From positions 8,207,001 to 8,271,000 of the forward strand of contig OX335652.1 in assembly GCA_946894095.1 (NCBI GenBank): DNA of 64,000 bases. The letters run 5' to 3'. Of this stretch, positions 29,163-39,545 are shown piece by piece. Made by a program: the position numbers and the translations under genes. Position 1 is the stretch's first letter; every line of letters starts with the position of its first letter. Source of the stretch: Incurvaria masculella. Its lineage: Eukaryota; Arthropoda; Insecta; Lepidoptera; Incurvariidae. The notes beneath the pieces were generated by a model. The model ran no database searches. It saw nothing but the letters and a program-made list of their open reading frames with translations, and was not told the DNA's origin.

Positions 29163-30016
29163 GGAAGAAAATGTTTATCGGTAAGTGCCGACTTAAGTAT
29201 TTTTTTATTTGTGTAATAGATTTATTTTAGTCATGAAATTATTAGTCATTAATACCTGTATAATATATATACCTGTATATATATAATACCTGTTAAGAAT
29301 TTTACCTGTTTATACTATGTAGTAAAAATTGGCCTGCTCCAATTGGCAACATATTAGTTGGTGGGGATAGTCTAGCATACGGAATCAAAAAAATCTTTGT
29401 TAATTTAGTGTTTTACATATTTTTTTTGTTAAAATAATTGACAAACACTTTTGAAGTTTTTTAGACTAAGTGGACGTTGAAAAAAAACAGCGGAGATTCT
29501 TTCCAGTTCTTCTTCGCTGTGTTTTGTTTTGCTGAACTGGCCAATGTTAAAATATGACAAATCCGAGTGAAGTGTACTGTCTATGGATGATGAATAAACA
29601 ATACAATACAATAATCTTTGCAAAAAGCCAATTCAACATACCTATAAATAATTATATTTTCAAGACATGATAGGAAATAAATGCAATTTACATCGAGGGC
29701 GATGCTTGATCGGTTACGTCACAGTGAACTGGGAAGACCAGCGATATAAAATGGGGTTCCGTCAAATCATGGTACTGCTAAGATGCACGCGTATGGCTCG
29801 TTGGTGGTCTCAGAGTGACAAAGGTAATACAAGAAAGTTCTTCCATAGATAGATACTATGCTAAACACTATTTTGCCTTGTTGGCAAACGGTAACACGTT
29901 CTAAGGTGGTTTGCCTAATCTTCCGATTTATATCGCTGTGGGAGACCAATTGATGAACGATGCAGCAATCTTTATTAGCAATTTTTGATAGTTGTACAGA
30001 GCGCGTCACCGTCGGT
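29163..30016. other. AT-rich intergenic, no recognised gene
   Basis: Contains the second copy (29680-29732) of the block at 26969-27020, with 'gagggcg', 'tgcttgat' and 'acgtcac'. No gene is recognised. Confidence 0.35.
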
Positions 30017-30200
30017 AAAAATCAAAATCAAAATCAAATAATTTATTGCATATTTGCAGAAGTGTTACAGAACCCAAATGAGGTAAATAAAAGCGAGTGC
30101 CATCTACAAATTGCCTGGGTAGGCGTACAATAGCACGTGGCTCTCAATAAGAGAGCAGTGCAATCACTATATTAGTTTAATCTAACCATGTATGTAAATT
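30017..30200 (-). mobile_element. LINE 3' UTR fragment
   Basis: On the minus strand it ends in (TGATTT)n after 'caataaattatttgattttg', the simple-repeat 3' end typical of insect LINEs. A few lines of non-coding 3' UTR precede it ('ctctcttattgagagccacg'). Confidence 0.5.
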
Positions 30201-30589
30201 TAAATAAATTAACCTTGCATAGGCATTGGCATTTGCAAAGCAAACGTAGGTATGTGAATCAAAGTCCAATTTGTGGCGGCTAGCGTGATGCCGTTTGTAC
30301 CTATGCCACGGTGATACTTCGAAATGTGGTAATATGTTTAGAGTTTACATGTAATCCTAGACATACCTATGTAAGGTAGGTAGGTATTTGGCGATAGTAA
30401 TCTAATGATTTTTTGGGATAAGTGACCCATCGGTGCTTTCATAGTAATTTGGAGGGATAGTTATATTTACACGAAGCCACCCACAAATCCCGAGGATAGG
30501 TACGAGTAGGTCCTAGCGACTTCAGTAATTTTGAGGGAAGAAGATTCAACAAATTTTAGTGAATTTCCGTAAAGAGAGTCTTTTTTTTA
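30201..30589. other. Intergenic with a block shared with 50.2 kb
   Basis: 30226-30305 resembles 50208-50283 ('ggc-ttggcattt-caa', 'tcaaagtc', 'gtggcg-cta', 'tgatgc-gtttgtac'), an unnamed interspersed repeat. Confidence 0.35.
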
Positions 30590-30722
30590 CACTCGAGGAG
30601 GGTGAAATAGGGGATCAAAATGTGTGTGGGCATATAAATGTAACACATTTATATCCAGAAAATAATTCAGGCTGACAACAGTCCAAACGACATTGACACG
30701 AGCGCAACCGGGTACCTCAGCT
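30590..30722 (+). mobile_element. Helitron-like 3' fragment
   Basis: The end 'cagtccaaa...aaccgggtacctcagctag' followed by T matches the end of the Helitron-like insertion at 42004-42250. It terminates in CTAG (CTRR) before a T. The 5' part is missing. Confidence 0.45.
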
Positions 30723-31287
30723 AGTAGGTTAAAACATATCTAAAATGATGAAGTTTAAGTAATAAAATTGTAGGGTATTTAAGTATATGTACATAGGTAG
30801 GTATGTAACACAAAATGTTGATACTTACGTATTTTGTTTACTTTGGTGTACTTAATTGTACTGCAGCATAAATTACGGCGGTTAAATGGAAAAAAAAATA
30901 AGCACCTAGCTACATACTTGTGTGACCACGTGAAAACAACCCAAACAAAGCAGTGCCATGGATTGAACTTGTGAATCTATGATTACCTAACCACTTTCCT
31001 ACCGGCTAATGTGTTGGTAACGACTTCATACGACCACAGGTAGATACATAGTTAGGTAGGTATACACTTCGTTCCTGAAAAAACAAATCTTGTCCAACGA
31101 AAATCCCTAGTGACGAATGCGAGTGATTAAGGTCACATCAATCAATCAACTCTTGCAGGTCTTTATAAAATCAAGAATACAATTATTTTTGCAGATAGAC
31201 TACTGACCTTTGTAAAGTAGAATTGTGAAACTGCAGAAATCGTTCAGGTATGAAAAGTTTTTTCACAGTTTTTCTTAGGTAACTCAC
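30723..31287. other. AT-rich intergenic, no recognised gene
   Basis: Nothing recognised. If the promoter at 31.4 kb is real, this would be the first intron of a minus-strand transcript. Confidence 0.3.
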
Positions 31288-31480
31288 TGACACAATTCAA
31301 CAACAAATATAACTTCAGCAAACACGAAAAATCAACAAAACTCCTTCAAACAAATACCTATTGTTAATATTGCGAGAAATATTGCACATTTATACTGATT
31401 TCACTTTTTATAGAACACGCAACCGTTGCGCGCGACGGGACAACGACCGCACCCCCTGACGTCAGCGTTGGACTGAGGAG
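31288..31480 (-). promoter_or_regulatory. Candidate TATA/CRE promoter with non-coding first exon
   Basis: On the minus strand: a palindromic CRE TGACGTCA (31457-31464) in a GC-rich block, then 44 bases later a TATA box CTATAAAAAG (31413-31404), then AT-rich leader text and a donor-like CA|GTGAGT (31287-31282) about 115 bases downstream. The spacing fits a pol II promoter. No coding exon was found to the left within the window, so the gene, if any, is unknown or non-coding. Confidence 0.35.
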
Positions 31481-31584
31481 CGAGGGAAAATTCGCAAGCT
31501 TCGCAACGGCGGTGGAGCGGGGGTGCTGCGGTGCGACGGAGAGGGACGGACGCGCGGGCTTCGGGGCAGGGTTGCTAGTTTACA

Positions 31585-32110
31585 CAGCAGTAGTAATGGT
31601 GCTTCTGTAGGCGCAAAACATTCTACAGCGGTAGGTATTACCCACGCAATTTCAGGCAATGCTTCTTTAGTCGCAAAACTTTCTACTGGTAGGTATTACC
31701 CACTCAAGTTCAGAGTGGTCAGTCTGAGTTCTCACCTAAATTGGCGTATACGTAACTTCGAAGTTCCGTAAAAACGTCAAACTCCATACAAGTTTTTACT
31801 GGATGTTCTGTGGTTTTACTTCTTCAAGCTGTCAAAGTCAAACTCGGACTTCCGATTTGTATGAAAACGCGGAGTCGACGTAAACGGCAACGTCGACGTA
31901 TTTACGGCAACGTTGAGTAAGCTGTCAAATCAAACTCGGACTCGCAAGGCGCGCGCTCTTAAATTTCTCGATTTGAAAACGCTAGTCGATCGGTTTGGCG
32001 TAAATGCCAATTTAGGTGACAACTGGGACTACCGGCTCAGGTTCAACAGTAGTAGCAACGCTTCTGTAATCGCAAAAAAATCTACTGTTAGGTATTACCC
32101 ACTCAAGCTC
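31585..32110. repeat. Three ~65-bp tandem units, split by a MITE
   Basis: Units at 31585-31652, 31653-31710 and 32043-32110 share 'gcttctgta-tcgcaaaa', 'ttctac' and 'gtaggtattacccac-caa'. The MITE at 31713-32038 sits between units 2 and 3, interrupting a continuous array. Confidence 0.8.
31713..32038. mobile_element. Palindromic 'CACCTAAATTGGCG' MITE, copy 4 (complete)
   Basis: Ends 'gagtggtcagtctgagttct' and 'gacaactgggactaccggct' with inverted arms as in copy 3. Inserted into the 65-bp tandem array. Confidence 0.85.
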
Positions 32111-32227
32111 AAGTCCAACATATGAGTTTTAGGCACTTTTGGCTGACCGTTAACTTTTTACAAACAGTAACACGACTTTCTACTATCTGTCCTAACTGCG
32201 AGACGCACAAATGAATAAGTGGTTATG

Positions 32228-32455
32228 TCAGCCTCGGTAGTTCAGTGTGCGACGCCTTGCGAATCGATAAACTGGGGAAGCACCTCTGAGCGCGGTTAGG
32301 TTCTGGATGGGTGACCTTTTTCAACCGTTGAGGCTGGCTGTGGTTCGGATTCCACGTAAAACCGTTGATCCCCTTCCTTACTTACTATGTAGGTGATAGG
32401 GTTAATCATGCCCGAGTTGGTACCATCGCATTGAATGTCAAACAGTAAAAAAAAG
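32228..32455 (+). mobile_element. 5S-rRNA-derived SINE, 3' truncated
   Basis: The head 'gcacctctgagcgcggttag' then 'gttctggatgggtgacc' (core 32305-32316) is the most 5S-like of the second subfamily. The body runs to 'ggtaccatcgcattgaatg' and then ends in an A-rich stretch; the usual tail is missing. Confidence 0.75.
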
Positions 32456-34931
32456 ACATTAATAATAATATAAAAATAATTTCGTGCAATTTTTCATCCA
32501 TTTAATATATGCGTAACATACATCAGAAAATGTTGACTCAATAGATCGATAGCCTGGAGGGATTATCTGGGTTGCCCTTATTCGTGAACGGTTGGATATT
32601 CATACGTTAACCAGCTTGTTGACTAAGGTTGTGATTTTTTTTTTTGCAATTATTATTTATTATTCATGCCTGAATTTAAGAAGCATTCTTTATTCAAGTA
32701 TAAGATTCTTGTTTTCAAATATTTTTACGATGACCTGAATTTGAATTTTCATGAAATTTGACATTTAAAGGATATATTTAATTTACTGTAAATAAGAGTA
32801 ACAGACTTCTTAGATTTATCCACAGAATCACGAAAGATTTTAAGAACGGAAAAAATACGCAATAGTCTGGTTATGTCTAGACAAGAGTATCGTTTATTTG
32901 TTTGGTCCGCGTCCTATGTGGTATTTAATATTTAATTTTACTTACAGATAACTATTTGCCTATTTTATTTTAGTTTAGATTTATTGCGATTTTTTTTACG
33001 ACTAGGTGAAAAATTTTATTGTAAATGAAATGGATTTATATGATCACAAAATAAATTATTTTGATTTACGTAGATTGAGTTGAAACTATGCATAAAAAAA
33101 CCTTCAAACTTGGTCTTAGCGTTTCGCCAGGTCACTCTGCATGTTTATATTTATTTATTTATTTACTCTAACATATGCAGATAGAACAGTTTACAAGAAT
33201 TTAAAATACTAACAATAATAATACATGCACACAAATAGGATCGACAATTCATTAGTTCTTGTACGACGAACGATACCTCCTAAACTGGCCTTGCGGCTGT
33301 ATCATAGGTGGTAAGGTCGTATGTATTCATACAATGAAAGATTATGGCCGGAGTGCACGACGCCTCGTACAATGTTATCCGTCACTGATTACAATTGACG
33401 ATGATGTGACGGCTAATCGCCCATCATATGAAATTGCGTTGCACGTAACATATTTTCGTCAAAGTTAGCTTGCCAGGAGTCAGACCACAAATAGTCCCTC
33501 GAAACAGTCGGCAAACATTTCTGCTGTATGGCAATTCTTAGTACCGCCTGAGCTGACATAGTGCTGCCCTTCTCCCACAGTACATAACAGATAGGGACAG
33601 GCACAATTGAAGCACCACCTAGCGTCAACCATTCGTACTAATAAACAAAACAGTTGCTCTTGAAGCCGCGGGGTGGCGTTACTAGCGCTCAATATGTCGG
33701 CTTGCTATCAGCTGTTGGTAGCACCAATGATTACATAGATTTGGCGCCGAAATTTTTTATCTGTAGAACCGAGTGCCAGGCTAATAATTATGGAAAACAA
33801 ATCATTGTATTCTATTAATGGCGACGTTTGCCTATTATTTAAGGTCCAATAAGACTACAAAAATATAAAAATAGTAACTTTTGACACTTTGAATCATTAT
33901 TTAATCGTGGTTTTAACGGTGATCAATGGGTCGGGAGTGTTTACGATTAGCGGTTATCAGGACATCAGGACATCAGCGATCAACGTAATGTTTAAGTTTC
34001 GTGCTACGCTAATTTTGACTGATCAGTCTTTAATCATACGTTTGACGGTGATGTTGACGTGCATACGGTACGTGCAACCGGGCCTATGTCTTTTCAATAT
34101 GGATTCATTCCATTCACGAAGATGAATCGTAGACTTTATTTATCTCAACACGATTATAAGCCAGATTATATTATAAGACCAATTTTTTTTCAGATTAGGA
34201 CTATGAAGGACAGGTGCGTTTACAACAATAACTTATCAAATCAATCAAAAAAATATTTTTTGGAAAATGTTATATCAGAAACTATATCATTCTTTGTCGG
34301 TAATTAATATAATTGACGTCGTTCTGTGTCTCATTTGTATGCAGAATGGGTCTAATTTGTGGATTGTCGACCTATTGCAGTCATCACATCTTGCATCGTC
34401 CATACAAAATATTATTTGGTAATATCTTCAAAATAACTTGATAAAATTGTATTATCGTGCTTACAGATGGAAGCTTACACGGTATCTGATAAAATTGCAC
34501 ATTCGGGAGACACTTTTTCACAATAGAATCGCACATATCGGCATTTATGTGTCAGCCGTAGTCGCCCAAGTGACATTACTGGACTGTTGCGCATGTCAAA
34601 GGGTCCTGATCGTACGATAAGAGTAGTACCTACTTAGGTGAATATCCGCGTTTGTAGCCTCTTGAGGTTACTTTCTCGTTAGGCCTAGACCTGGTTAGAG
34701 TCGCCGATAGTCGTCCGACTTTAGATAATAAAAACATAAAACTTAGTTGTATGGCTCGATAACCTTTGCCTTGGCACAAACTTAAAATAGAAAAGTTTTT
34801 TTTTTCAGTTGTCATTCCTTGTATTTTAAATTCTGTGGTCATATATTAATTTTCTTTGGGGTCGCGTCAGTCAACTCAACATTTCTCTGAGCCAACAGCA
34901 TTATCGGAAATAAAAAATATCCAACAAGACT
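32456..34931. other. Long intergenic stretch upstream of FRG1
   Basis: Mostly AT-rich. A (TTTA)n run at about 33148-33170 may be an old minus-strand LINE tail. 'atcaggacatcaggacatca' near 33957 is a short tandem. Open frames of 60-80 codons at 33.2-34.6 kb lack motifs. The FRG1 core promoter was not pinpointed. Confidence 0.35.
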
Positions 34932-36960
34932 ATGTCCGAATACGACGCGGTAAAGCGTGGCAAGTTAGTCCTTAAAGGAGACAAGCCCAAGTGAGTAACT
35001 TTGTTTCATTGTTCATTGACGTATTGACGCCTTACCTGGCGGTATGGCCAGCCGGGCGTTTGTTGTGCCAGCCTTGCTATGCCTGCCTGCAAGAACTTCA
35101 AAATAGTCTAGAGACACGCTCCGAAATCTTATTATTATATTATTACTATATTATTTTATTTTTTTAATGTTCTGCCGTGCCGGATTTATTTACAGAGCTA
35201 AAAAGCGCAAACACAAGAAGCACAAGGAAACCGCATCCGGACCTGGAGTCGACGAAGATGCGGTCAGCCACGCCGGCTGGTGGCGAGTCAGCAAGATCGA
35301 AGAGGTCACAGGGGCCGTTGCAATCGAGTTTGGGAACAACACATACCTGTCGGCCTTAGACAATGGGCTTTTTACTCTGGGGGCGCCCCACGGGGAGGGC
35401 GAGGGCCCAGCGCCCGAAGAAATATTTACAGCTTTTCCTGCTGGAGAAACAAAGTTTGCTCTCAAGTCTGGCTACGGAAAGTACTTGGGAGTTAATAAGG
35501 ACGGAGTGGTTGTTGGGCGGTCAGATGCTGTTGGTGCAATGGAGCAATGGGAACCTATTTGGCAAGATGGTAAGTGTGTCAAATGACAGGTCTATTTTGT
35601 TCAAGTAATATTTTGTTTTATCTGAGATTTTTGAAATCATGAGTATGTTAGGTTAGGTTTTATTTGAGTATATGTGTATGTTATATAATTAAAAACATAT
35701 TGTGAGTATGTGATGCGCACAACTATAATTTCTGTACTAACCAACATTACTGCAACGTTGCATAGACAAAAATGTAACTCATATTTTTGCAGACATAGTT
35801 TTTTAAAAATATTGTTTTTTTGTTTCTATTATCCAAAACCAGTCCACATACACTTAGCAATCTTAAACGTCTATTCCCGCAGGTAAAACCGCGATAATGA
35901 GCGCGCTGGGAAAATTCGTGTCCGTGGAGAGCGAGGACGACTCAGTCGTGGCGCGGCGCGCCGCCGCCGACGATGCCTGTCACTGCAGCTTGCGCTCGCA
36001 AGCGACGCGCACGACGCGCACGGGCCCCGCGCCGCCGGACGAGGAGCGCGGGGGACTCGACGAGGTGGAGATCAACTATGTGTGAGTTTGATGATATTTT
36101 CAGGGGCGGGTGTCCGCTAGTGCATAATATATCGCAAAAGGAACATTGTTCCTGCCGGGTGATTCACTCAAGAACAAGCCTTGTGAAATTTGACTTTGGG
36201 CCTAGTTTTAACCCTAGGTTGAGCACTTTGCAAGAACGTAGAGAAAATCCGGCCAAGTTCGGGTCGGAATCGCACACGAAGGGTTCCGTACCATCATACA
36301 AGATGTAACACCAAACAATCACGTTTAATTTTTATTATTTTCTAATCTGACCTATTTGTTGTTATAGCGGCAAAATAACTACACACTCTGTGAAAATTTC
36401 AGCCGGCTTACTATTACGGTTTATGAGATACAGCCCTGTGACAGACGGACGGACGAACGGACGGACAGCGGAGGCTTAGTAATAGGGTTCTGTTGGCAAA
36501 GGGTACGGAACCATAAAAAGGAGATCTTATAGAGCCCTTTAAGATTTTTAATGGCTACTATATAATGTACCCAAGCTACACAAAATGTACACACGCAACA
36601 AAAACACCATGCTCCATGGCCATTCAATGAAGCTATCCTACACCTCCACCAAGCTAAACCCTTGCGAACACTTCATCGCAAACAGAGATATTATTTGATC
36701 GAATTCAGTTACAATTTTACAAACAAATGATTTCTCTTCGACAGGTTCTTTCCTGCAAAGTCGAATGCAAGTCAGTTGGTGCAAATGTTAACTAACCGTT
36801 CTTATTTGGCAGGAAGAAGTTTCAGAAATTCCAAGACAAGAAGCTGCGAGTGAACGAAGGGGACCGCTCCGAGCTGAAAAAGGCTAAGATGGAGGGAAAT
36901 CTTCACGAGACACTGCTGGACCGGCGGAGCAAAATGAAGGCCGACCGATACTGTAAATAG
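34932..36960 (+). CDS. FRG1: FRG1 orthologue (four exons)
   Basis: Conserved nucleolar/actin-associated RNA-processing factor with a fascin-like beta-trefoil fold. Exons: 34932-34990, 35196-35569, 35883-36081 and 36813-36960. All introns are GT-AG and the phases join to 780 nt, 259 residues plus stop, close to the vertebrate length of about 258. Diagnostic segments: start [20 protein letters not shown], a Lys-rich basic stretch at the exon 2 start ([12 protein letters not shown]-like), [33 protein letters not shown] and [11 protein letters not shown], then [17 protein letters not shown] and C-terminal [19 protein letters not shown]. Exon 3 is strikingly GC-rich and Arg/Ala-rich around ARRAAADD. 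Intron 3 carries a CCGGCCAAG-type repeat (36244-36520). Plays no evident role with neighbours. Confidence 0.95.
36244..36520 (+). mobile_element. 'CCGGCCAAGTGCGAG' repeat, copy 7, in FRG1 intron 3
   Basis: Starts 'tccggccaagttcgggtcgg' and ends 'gggtacggaaccataaaaag'. It has a short (GACG) array. It lies in the sense orientation of FRG1, between exons 3 and 4. Confidence 0.8.
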
Positions 36961-37024
36961 TGCCCAGACGTATGCATTAGTAATGCTGCGCGCATTGAAC
37001 GTCTTAGGGGTTTCTGCTAAAACG

Positions 37025-37422
37025 CTTAAGAACGGCCCGTAAGCTATGTTGCCCATACTAACGTAGTTAACTAATCATTTGAAAAACCCTGTTCCAATTT
37101 CCTTTAGATTAGGTATCTAATATTTGACAATAAATATCTGTCTGCACGTTTTTATCTAAATGTATCTATATATCTAAATTTTTAGATTTAAATTTGCCAG
37201 TCGAATAACAGGCAAAACTAAATCTTCATACAAATTCTCTTTACTCTGTTGTGTGACCCAGGATACATTTTTCGAAAATACAAATGCGTGCAGACATATA
37301 TATTTTTTGCTTGATTTTATATACCAAATAACAAGTATATAGGAAAAGTGGTTTTCCAATGATTAGAAAACTACGTTTGCATTGGGAGCGTAATTTTCTG
37401 ATGCTTACGGGCCCACCTTAAG
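37025..37422. mobile_element. Palindromic TTAA MITE 'GGCCCGTAAGC', copy 1
   Basis: A long inverted repeat: left 'cttaagaacggcccgtaagc', right 'gcttacgggcccaccttaag', both including TTAA. The arms 'tcatttgaaaaaccctgttc' and 'atttagatttaaatttgcca' fold back on each other. It starts 65 bases after the FRG1 stop, so the FRG1 3' UTR and its AATAAA candidate (37129-37134) lie within the MITE. Confidence 0.75.
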
Positions 37423-37439
37423 TTGCTGCAACAGGGAGA

Positions 37440-37640
37440 ATGCACTCATTCAATGCCGACCTCGATTTAGAACCAACTGATCTTGTAAATCGTGTATAGC
37501 GTTGGTAAATTGTGGAACATGGTGTGAAGAAGCACCCAGCCAGGCCGCATGGTTTTTGCAGCTTCTATGTAAGTTCAAAAGCCCATGGGCGTCGTCGGGC
37601 ACCTCTTTGAGGGCCTGCCTCACACCATACGTAAAAAAAC
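37440..37640 (+). mobile_element. LINE ORF2 C-terminal relic (short)
   Basis: 'tggtgtgaagaagcaccc' then 'gccaggccgcatggtttttg' and 'gggcgtcgtcgggcacctct' match the 3' coding end of the LINE remnants at 22.1 kb (inverted) and 44.9 kb. No open frame remains. Confidence 0.5.
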
Positions 37641-38021
37641 TAACAACCAAGTACATTGTCCCATCCACTGAAGAGAAAGGAAGATGTGGGATGACCTTGA
37701 TATCGCATCTCCGCCGTATTGTCTAAGTGACCATATTATTGCAATGGAATCTGGCCACCGGCAGTTTGCAACAATCGAAACTTCGACACCGTGTGCGAAT
37801 TTGCTCTAAAAAATGCATTGAAGTCAGTTCCCATGCACACAATTCCTCTAATACGTCTGCGACTATAAATTAAGTAATGTCATTGTAAATAAAAAATATC
37901 ATTGATATGCATAGATTTGTATTTAATGTATTCTAAAATGTGAATTGCAACGCCACCTGTGAACTTTTATTATCCTTATTCAACACTGGTATGACGTTGG
38001 CAATCTATCCCTATCTTGAAA

Positions 38022-38210
38022 TGAAATGAAATGAAAATAAAAAAATACTTTATTTGCAGCCAAACCGTACAAAGAGGCGGAAATTAATGCCATAAGGCAT
38101 TCTCTACCATTCAACCTTAATCTTCTATGTATGCCTGAACTAATTGAACATACACCCTGCCCTAGGTACTTCTACTCTACATATAATGTAGCAGGAACTT
38201 CAAAATAAAA
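38022..38210 (-). mobile_element. LINE 3' UTR fragment with (ATTTC)n end
   Basis: The plus strand starts with a (gaaat)n run then 'aataaaaaaatactttattt'. Read on minus this is a 3' UTR ending in a pentamer repeat, like other CR1/Jockey-type LINE ends. Confidence 0.45.
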
Positions 38211-38272
38211 ACTCATTGCAATACACAAGTAAATTTCCCACACAGTACGTTCCGTAATGGATCAAATACCAG

Positions 38273-38526
38273 AGCTCCTAGTCCCAGTTGTCACCTAATT
38301 GGCATTTACTGAACTTGGAAGTTACGTAAAACGCCAAACTCCATACGAGTTTTTACCAGATATTCTATGGTTTCACTTCGTCAAGGTGTCAAAGTCAAAC
38401 TCGGACTCGCAAATGTTAGTTCGCTTAACGCCCACTGCGCTCTTCAATTTCTCCATACATTTGAAAATGCCAGTCGATCGCTTTGCCGTAAACGCCAATT
38501 TAGGTGAGAGCTGGAATAAGGGTCTC
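38273..38526. mobile_element. Palindromic 'CACCTAAATTGGCG' MITE, copy 5
   Basis: Ends 'agctcctagtcccagttgtc' and 'gccaatttaggtgagagctg'. Internally shortened, with the 'gccagtcgatcg' arm kept. Confidence 0.75.
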
Positions 38527-39337
38527 TGGTCTGCAGACTACCCTCATCCGCAATCTCATCCCTTGTCAGCAACGGAACACGTGAAACTAGTGGGTATTCG
38601 CCTGAAGATAGACCAAATGGTTGATTCGAAACGTCGTGTATAAATCGACATACCGTGAGTACGGCGTTCTTAAAACCCTAAACTATGCTAAGGAAAGGGT
38701 TTCAAATAAAAAATCATCTAAATAAAACACATTTTACAATTTATAATTTATTTTGCAACATGTACACGGCCTAGGTTTTTATTACAATTCCCAAACACTG
38801 CATGTAGATTATATTTGTTTACTTTCGGTAACAAATTGTTCACAACTTGTTTCAATAAATGCACATGAAGGCACAGCACAGGCCCTAGGCCTATGTACTG
38901 TGTGTAGTCACACGGTTCACGCTTAGTGTGCGAGTGGTACCGCTGGCTGGATTTCCGCAGTGCCGTATGCTCACAGTTCACTTCATAGACACTTTGGAAA
39001 ATGTAATACGTTTTCAAGTATAAAAAAGAATCTTATGTTGAATTACACATGAAAACAACACCGATAGCCATTTCGTGACAAAAAATATACAAAAGCCAAC
39101 TTGTCCAGGTCCAGTTGTAAAAAAAAAATCAACGTTAAAATAAGATCGTAAGTACTGATGTAATTTAAAGATTGATTATCTCATTCTGCAATCGGGCCTC
39201 AAGATTGTGTTGCCCACTGCACACCTCATGTTACTCTGACCCATTCTTTCGTGATTTTATTAGCCGCCTATAGCTTGAAATCTTGTAAAAAAGTATAAAT
39301 AAACAGGGAGGGAGGACAAATATATAATACAGTGACA
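38527..39337. other. Intergenic, no recognised gene
   Basis: No coding, RNA or repeat structure recognised. Confidence 0.35.
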
Positions 39338-39545
39338 TACTGTTATCTGGGCCTGAACCGGCCTAAGATGTGAGAAAATATGTAAGGGGATTCGACCAAT
39401 TTTGCACCAATCAGATGTGAATGCCAAATATTCAACCCAATAAGAGCGCAGAAGGAATGACATAAATGCTACCGATTGGTTCAGAATTCATCAAATTCCC
39501 TCGCATATTTTCTCATATCTTACGCCGGTTCCTCTTCAGGTCTCC
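39338..39545. mobile_element. Palindromic element (inverted arms ~60 bp)
   Basis: The left arm 'gggcctgaaccggcctaaga' then 'tgtgagaaaatatgtaaggg' is inverted at the right as 'ccctcgcatattttctcata' then 'tcttacgccggttcctcttc'. The loop of about 75 bases includes a second inverted 'accaat-ttg/attggt' pair. Single copy in this window. Confidence 0.6.

Noticed and set aside
33259..33692. Possible coding exons upstream of FRG1
   Set aside because: Open frames of about 70 codons on both strands overlap each other, with no motif or consistent splice sites.
35897..36308. Separate ORFs over FRG1 exon 3
   Set aside because: They are the exon read alone or in other frames; the exon fits FRG1 by phase and homology.
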